A stretch of DNA of 64,000 bases from Paenibacillus sp. MZ04-78.2 (lineage in GTDB: Bacteria; Bacillota; Bacilli; Paenibacillales; NBRC-103111), in NCBI RefSeq assembly GCF_024213375.1, contig NZ_JANAVJ010000017.1, positions 1 through 64,000 of the forward strand. The letters are read 5' to 3'. Positions 59,922 through 64,000 of this stretch are shown in pieces. The translations under genes and the position numbers were made by a program. The notes under the pieces were generated by a model. The model was not told where the DNA came from and searched no databases. It was given only the letters and a program-made list of their open reading frames with translations. Position 1 is the stretch's first letter. Every line of letters starts with the position of its first letter.

Positions 59922-60438
59922 ATGAAACCTATCGCTCGTGTCATTATTATTGGCTGGGACGGAGCAGGCAGCTTCGTAACGTCCGCGAATACGCCCAACT
60001 TGGACTGGCTCGTCCGGATGGGGACGTTCGACTTCCAGGCCCAGACGGCGTCTCCGACGATCAGCGCGCAATGCTGGGGATCGCTTCTGCATGGCGTCGC
60101 GCCGGACAAGCACGGGTTGACCAACGATACCGCAAGCGGATGAGCATACGGGATTTATACTTGATGCGATCGAACAAACGGGACTTCTGGACGACAGCTT
60201 GTTGATCCTCGTGTCCGACCATGGCGGCGGCGGAGCCGACCCGCGGGACCACGGCAGCGATCACCCGATGGACAAAACGATCTTTTGGGGCTGCGTCGGT
60301 CCGGGCATCGGGCGCGGCGCTTCGCTTCAGGGCACGATGACGATCACTGACACGGCGGCTGTCGTCGTCCGGGCGCTTGGCATCGAAGCTCCCGCAACGT
60401 GGGAAGCAAAGCTTCCGGAACGGCTTTTTGCGGAATAA
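59922..60438 (+). pseudogene. Alkaline-phosphatase-superfamily protein with internal deletion
   Basis: The ATG at 59922 (GGGGAG upstream) starts a good N-terminal part of a type I phosphodiesterase/nucleotide pyrophosphatase: ARVIIIGWDGAGSFVTSANT with the metal Asp, then ASPTISAQCWGSLLHGVAPD with the nucleophile Thr region. It stops at 60141-60143. In another frame from about 60147 the C-terminal part follows: HTGFILDAIEQTGLLDDSLL, VSDHGGGG with metal Asp/His, and ATWEAKLPERLFAE. The middle 80-120 residues of the family are missing and the junction is out of frame. It has a promoter but cannot make a working enzyme. Confidence 0.8.
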
Positions 60439-60518
60439 TCCGGTCCCGGCTAGTCCCAGGAGGCAATATACATGATCGATTAACAAAATGCAGCTAGGTC
60501 CCCGTCCGCCCCGTCAAC

Positions 60519-60567
60519 CAAAAATAAGCGGCCGCTTCTCCCCTGAGAGACGGCCGCTTGCTTTTTC
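60519..60567. terminator. Bidirectional terminator between kbl and the decayed phosphatase
   Basis: AAGCGGCCG (60526-60534) pairs with 60551-60559, with T-rich flanks on both strands. Confidence 0.88.
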
Positions 60568-60572
60568 CACTT

Positions 60573-61751
60573 TTACCCCAGCAATCCCAACTGCTTGCCC
60601 GCACGCTCCAGCGCGTTCAACGCAAAATCAAGATCCTCCTGCGTATGCCCCGCAGTCACGATAAACCGCACCCGGCCTTTGTCCATCGCAACCGTCGGAT
60701 AGACGATGCCTTGCGCGAAGATGCCTTCTTCCAGCAGCAGGTCGGAGAAACGCATCGTCTTCGCAGGGTCACCCACGATGACCGGGATGATCGGCGTCTC
60801 GCTCCCGCCCGTATCGAATCCGAGACCCTGCACCTTCGAACGGAAATACGAGGCGTTCGCCCACAGCTTCTTGATCAGCTCGTCGCTTTGCTTGAGCACT
60901 TGAATCGCCGCAAGGCAGGAAGCGGCCACCGCAGGCGTCTGCGACGTACTGAACAGAAACGGACGCGCTTTATGAATCAAATAATCCTTCAATACTTGGT
61001 CGCACGCGACGTAGCCTCCAACCGCGCCAACGGCTTTGGACAGCGTGCCTACTTGGATGTGTACCCGCCCGTGCAGCCCGAAATGGTCGGTCGAGCCTTT
61101 GCCGTTTTTGCCGAGTACACCGCTCGCATGGGCGTCGTCGACGTAAACGTAGGCGTCGTATTTTTCCACCAGCTCCACAATGTTCGGCAGCGGGGCAATG
61201 TCGCCGTCCATGCTGAATACGCCGTCCGTCACGACGACGCGCTTTTTAAACCCTGCACTTTCCTTGAGCACGGCTTCCAGTTGGTTCATATCTTTGTGCG
61301 CGAATATTTTCCGGTGTGCCTTCGTCAGCCGGATGCCGTCGATGATGCTCGCATGGTTCAGCTCGTCGCTGATGACGACATCGTCCGGACCGAGAATGGA
61401 CGAGAGCACGCCTTGATTCGTCGTAAATCCGGATTGGAACACGAGCGCCGCTTCCGTCCCCTTAAACTGGGCCAGCTCCTGCTCCAGCCGGTCGTGAATG
61501 TCGAGCGTGCCCGTAATGGTGCGCACCGAGCCGCTGCCGACGCCATACTGCTCGGTAGCCCGAATAGCCGCTTCCTTCAGGTCGGGGTGATCGGTGAGCC
61601 CCAGATAGTTGTTCGAAGACATCTGAAGCAGCCGGCGGCCGTTCAACGTCATCCAAGTGCCCGAGCGGCTTTCCCAGACTGTAAGCGGACGATACCGCCC
61701 TTCCTGCTTCGCTTGCTCCAACTCATCCCGCAGTGAGTTCCAATTGGCCAT
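60573..61751 (-). CDS. kbl: Glycine C-acetyltransferase (2-amino-3-ketobutyrate CoA ligase)
   Basis: This 392-residue PLP enzyme is called from the ATG at 61751 with GGGGGAG upstream. It has SNNYLGLTDHPDLKEAAIRA, VYVDDAHASGVLG (PLP-contacting Asp/His) and QVGTLSKAVGAVGGYVAC with the PLP Lys. It cleaves 2-amino-3-ketobutyrate with CoA to glycine and acetyl-CoA. The partner dehydrogenase gene overlaps its start by 29 bases, so they are coupled and complete threonine degradation. Family relatives include BioF; the tdh linkage supports Kbl. Confidence 0.94.
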   Translation of the reverse strand: MANWNSLRDELEQAKQEGRYRPLTVWESRSGTWMTLNGRRLLQMSSNNYLGLTDHPDLKEAAIRATEQYGVGSGSVRTITGTLDIHDRLEQELAQFKGTEAALVFQSGFTTNQGVLSSILGPDDVVISDELNHASIIDGIRLTKAHRKIFAHKDMNQLEAVLKESAGFKKRVVVTDGVFSMDGDIAPLPNIVELVEKYDAYVYVDDAHASGVLGKNGKGSTDHFGLHGRVHIQVGTLSKAVGAVGGYVACDQVLKDYLIHKARPFLFSTSQTPAVAASCLAAIQVLKQSDELIKKLWANASYFRSKVQGLGFDTGGSETPIIPVIVGDPAKTMRFSDLLLEEGIFAQGIVYPTVAMDKGRVRFIVTAGHTQEDLDFALNALERAGKQLGLLG

Positions 61752-62829
61752 GAACGAGCTCCCCCTTATTGGTTGTTTGTGTATCCGTGTCGTGGTGAAA
61801 TACGATTTTGCCGCATTGACCGGAAGCCGCGAGCGCGAAAGCTTCCTCATACTGATCCAATGTAAAAGTATGCGAAATGAGCGGCTTCAAATCGATCCGC
61901 GCCCGGTCGAGCAAGCCCTTGAGCTGGTACCAGGTCTGGTACATGCGCCGTCCGGTGATGCCTTCCACGCGAATTCCTTTAAAAATAATATGCCGCGACA
62001 GGTCGAGCGAAACTTCCCGGGTCGGAATGCCCAACAGCGAGACGCGGGCCGCCGGCGCCGCCGCTTCGAATCCGCCGCGGATTGCGTCCGGGTGGCCGGA
62101 CATTTCCAGCACGACCTCCGCCCCTTCCCCGCCGGTATGCTCCATAATCGCCTGCACCATGGACGTCTCCTTACTGTTGATCGTTACGTCCGCTCCCATC
62201 GTGCGGGCCAGTCCCAAGCGGTAAGCGTTTATGTCCACCGCCATCACCGTGCCCGCTCCGCATGCTTTGGCCACCGCTACCGCCATCAAGCCGATCGGTC
62301 CGGTGCCGATGACAGCCACCGACTTGCCGACGATGTCGCCGGAAAGCACCGTCTGTACGGCGTTGCCCAGCGGGTCCTGCAAACAGCCAAGCTCGAAAGG
62401 CAGCTGCGGGTCGTTGTGAATCACGTTGGTCGCTTTGACGACCGCGTAGTCGGCGAAGCAGCCCGGCGCCGTGATGCCGAAGCTTTTCGTGTTCGGGCAG
62501 ACGTGCGCGTTACCGGTCCGGCAGGCCTTACAGACGCCGCAGACGATATGCCCTTCCGCCGAGATGCGGTCCCCGAGCTTCACGTTCGTAACCCGGTTTC
62601 CTACGGCTTCTACGATACCCGCGAATTCATGGCCGAATACGTTAGGCGTAACCACCGTTTGCTCCGCCCAGGCGTCCCATTGGTAAATATGTAAATCCGT
62701 ACCGCAGATTGAAGTCGTTTTCACCCGGACCAGCACTTCGTCGGGACCGCACACTGGAACGGGAACCTCCTTCAATACCGCGCCGAACGCCCGCTTTTCT
62801 TTTACAAGCCCCATCATCGTTGTTCCCAT
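61723..62829 (-). CDS. tdh: L-threonine 3-dehydrogenase
   Basis: This 368-residue zinc alcohol-dehydrogenase-type protein has the catalytic zinc region TTSICGTDLHIYQWDAWAE, GHEFAGIVEAVGNRV, the structural zinc cluster CGVCKACRTGNAHVC and the NAD motif GTGPIGLMAVAVAKACGA. It oxidises L-threonine to 2-amino-3-ketobutyrate, which is passed to Kbl. GGAGGG precedes the ATG. The C-terminus is about 20 residues longer than in the E. coli enzyme and extends over the kbl start. A divergent XRE-cupin gene is the probable regulator. Confidence 0.94.
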   Translation of the reverse strand: MGTTMMGLVKEKRAFGAVLKEVPVPVCGPDEVLVRVKTTSICGTDLHIYQWDAWAEQTVVTPNVFGHEFAGIVEAVGNRVTNVKLGDRISAEGHIVCGVCKACRTGNAHVCPNTKSFGITAPGCFADYAVVKATNVIHNDPQLPFELGCLQDPLGNAVQTVLSGDIVGKSVAVIGTGPIGLMAVAVAKACGAGTVMAVDINAYRLGLARTMGADVTINSKETSMVQAIMEHTGGEGAEVVLEMSGHPDAIRGGFEAAAPAARVSLLGIPTREVSLDLSRHIIFKGIRVEGITGRRMYQTWYQLKGLLDRARIDLKPLISHTFTLDQYEEAFALAASGQCGKIVFHHDTDTQTTNKGELVHGQLELTAG

Positions 62830-62872
62830 CGTGCATCCCTCCGCCGGATGTTGTATAATATATTAAACCATT

Positions 62873-62924
62873 GTGCGCTATGGTGTACTTACACTATATT
62901 ATACATATGTGCGTGATATTGTAC
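62873..62924. promoter_or_regulatory. Direct repeat in the tdh/regulator gap
   Basis: GTGCGCTATGGTGTAC (62873-62888) and GTGCGTGATATTGTAC (62909-62924) match in 12 of 16 positions, 36 bases apart. AT-rich TATAAT-like boxes for both directions lie among them. They are candidate operators for the XRE-cupin regulator. Confidence 0.45.
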
Positions 62925-63046
62925 ATAGGTTTAAGCGGCAACTTGGAAAAAAATTTTTTCTTACCACCGGCAAGTCCACACAGAAACGTTGTGCGCGACT
63001 GCCGTTCGTTTATAATGGAGAGAGTAAAGCAGCATGGGAGGATATC

Positions 63047-63607
63047 ATGGAGCACGAACAAATTCATAAGAAAATCGGCAAAAGCCTTCAGTCCATCCGC
63101 AAAGCCCGCTCGCTCAGTCTCGACCAGGTAGCGGAGCTGACGGGGGTCAGCAAAGCGATGCTCGGACAAATCGAACGCGGCGATTCGAATCCGACGATCT
63201 CGATCCTGTGGAAAATCGTGAATGGGCTGCGCATCTCGTTTACGTCTCTGATCGAAGAAGAACCGGCCAAGGTGACGCATTTCCGCTTTGATAATTTGGA
63301 GCCTTTTGTGGAGGAGGAGGGCCGGTATCGGGCTTTCCCGCTCGTTCCGTTCGACCAGCAGAAGCGTTTTGAAATTTATACGGTAGAAATGGAAGCGAAC
63401 TGCACCCACATTTCGGAGCCGCATAACGAGGGGATCGAAGAGTACATTTTGATGATGTATGGCGAGCTCGACATCACGATCCAGCAGAAGACGTACACGC
63501 TGAAGGTGGGGGACGCGCTTCGGTTTACGGCGGACCAAAGCCATATTTATACGAATAAAACAGATCAGAAGACGATGTACCACAACATCATCCTCTACCC
63601 TTCTTGA
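63047..63607 (+). CDS. XRE-family HTH regulator with cupin domain
   Basis: This 186-residue protein is called from the ATG at 63047 with GGGAGGAT upstream; the longer frame to 62873 runs through the promoter region. Residues about 8-65 form an XRE helix-turn-helix (LDQVAELTGVSKAMLGQIER, then GDSNPTISILWKI). Residues about 105-180 form a cupin (HNEGIEEYILMMYGELDITI, then GDALRFTADQSHIY) that should bind an amino acid or similar ligand. This type often controls amino-acid catabolic genes; here the divergent tdh-kbl operon is the likely target. Confidence 0.9.
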   Translation: MEHEQIHKKIGKSLQSIRKARSLSLDQVAELTGVSKAMLGQIERGDSNPTISILWKIVNGLRISFTSLIEEEPAKVTHFRFDNLEPFVEEEGRYRAFPLVPFDQQKRFEIYTVEMEANCTHISEPHNEGIEEYILMMYGELDITIQQKTYTLKVGDALRFTADQSHIYTNKTDQKTMYHNIILYPS

Positions 63608-63620
63608 TCCGCAGCAAATG

Positions 63621-63667
63621 AAAACGGCAACCCGGGAAGCAGCGCCTCCTTCGGATTGCCGTTTTTG
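63621..63667 (+). terminator. Rho-independent terminator
   Basis: AACGGCAA (63623-63630) pairs with 63656-63663 and is followed by TTTTT. It ends the XRE-cupin gene. Confidence 0.85.
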
Positions 63668-63739
63668 CTACGCTATAGCAGGGACTCTTGCTCAGTATCC
63701 GCGAAAAATATATCCCGTGTTTACGAATCAAACGGGGGC

Positions 63740-64000
63740 TTAATGAAGTGTTTTCAACGCCTCAGTCGTAAAGGGGACCATTTCGGCTGTTTGGCCGTCG
63801 CGGATCTTGTTTGCCCATTGAGGGTCCACCAATAATGCGCGACCTATGGCTACCAGATCAAATTCTTGACGTTCCAGCCTCTCGATTAACCCGTCAATCT
63901 TCGTATTATCGGCTCCCTTTCCTTCGGTAAAGAGACTCGTAAAATCGCCATCCAGACCAACCGATCCGACCGTAATCGTCGGTTTCCCTGTCAACTTTTT
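63740..64000 (-). CDS. Old Yellow Enzyme-type oxidoreductase, C-terminal part (cut by right edge)
   Basis: The frame is open to the window edge. It encodes about 86 residues of the end of an NADH:flavin oxidoreductase barrel: TGKPTITVGSVGLDGDF, IERLERQEFDLVAIGRALLV with the FMN-phosphate-binding G-R motif, and DPQWANKIRDGQTAEMVPFT. The start lies outside the window; no internal start should be used. There is no Fe-S or second nucleotide domain, so it is the short OYE/YqjM-like type. Confidence 0.85.
   Translation of the reverse strand, partial: KKLTGKPTITVGSVGLDGDFTSLFTEGKGADNTKIDGLIERLERQEFDLVAIGRALLVDPQWANKIRDGQTAEMVPFTTEALKTLH

Overview
The window looks like a chromosome segment of a Gram-positive Firmicute of the Paenibacillus/Cohnella type. 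The evidence is a moderately high GC content, strong AGGAGG-type ribosome sites, LplA/LplB/YtcP-type ABC sugar importers beside a membrane-anchored AraC regulator, many Gfo/Idh/MocA dehydrogenases, and LacI, WYL and XRE-cupin regulators. The left edge cuts an IS3-type element and the right edge cuts an Old Yellow Enzyme gene. This placement is an inference from gene content, not from a marker gene.

Positions 0.6-25 kb hold the most unusual block: a contractile-injection / type VI secretion-like locus in what appears to be a Gram-positive genome. Reading leftward from a sigma-A promoter near 21.5 kb, it encodes a sheath protein that looks like TssB fused to TssC, an Hcp-like tube protein, a J-domain protein, two FHA proteins, a PP2C phosphatase, a TPR protein with a degenerate PP2C-like head, two baseplate candidates, an Hsp70/actin-fold protein, an adaptor candidate, a DcrB/Eag-like protein, a VgrG, two small proteins, a DUF4280 (PAAR-like) protein and an 'evolved' VgrG with a C-terminal nuclease-like toxin domain. 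AT-rich immunity candidates follow. A VWA membrane protein is transcribed divergently and a serine/threonine kinase lies beyond it. I see no ClpV-type ATPase and no TssJLM membrane complex.

Positions 25-34 kb are mixed metabolic and accessory genes: glycerate kinase, pyridoxine kinase, a TetR remnant, a close homologue of kanamycin nucleotidyltransferase ANT(4'), a truncated acetyltransferase, and a large acetyltransferase fused to beta-sandwich domains paired with an amidohydrolase.

Positions 34-41 kb form an RNA-repair island. It contains rtcB, a small frameshifted gene, a RlaP-type nucleotidyltransferase, a TROVE/Ro60 (Rsr) gene, and upstream of that a roughly 145-nt RNA in which a T-arm, a capped acceptor-like hairpin and a D-arm appear in circularly permuted tRNA order inside a long closing stem. 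This is the layout of a YrlA-type bacterial Y RNA. Two WYL regulators diverge from it and are the likely controllers.

Positions 41-64 kb are carbohydrate and lipid metabolism. They hold an ABC importer operon with its YesN-like regulator; a LacI-controlled operon (GPH symporter, TIM-barrel isomerase, two dehydrogenases) with four near-identical 14-bp operators; an acyl-CoA synthetase with a 2,4-dienoyl-CoA-reductase-like enzyme; and a kbl-tdh threonine-degradation pair with a divergent XRE-cupin regulator. Several decayed genes lie between them: an SDR, an Fn3/chitin-binding tail and an alkaline-phosphatase-superfamily protein.
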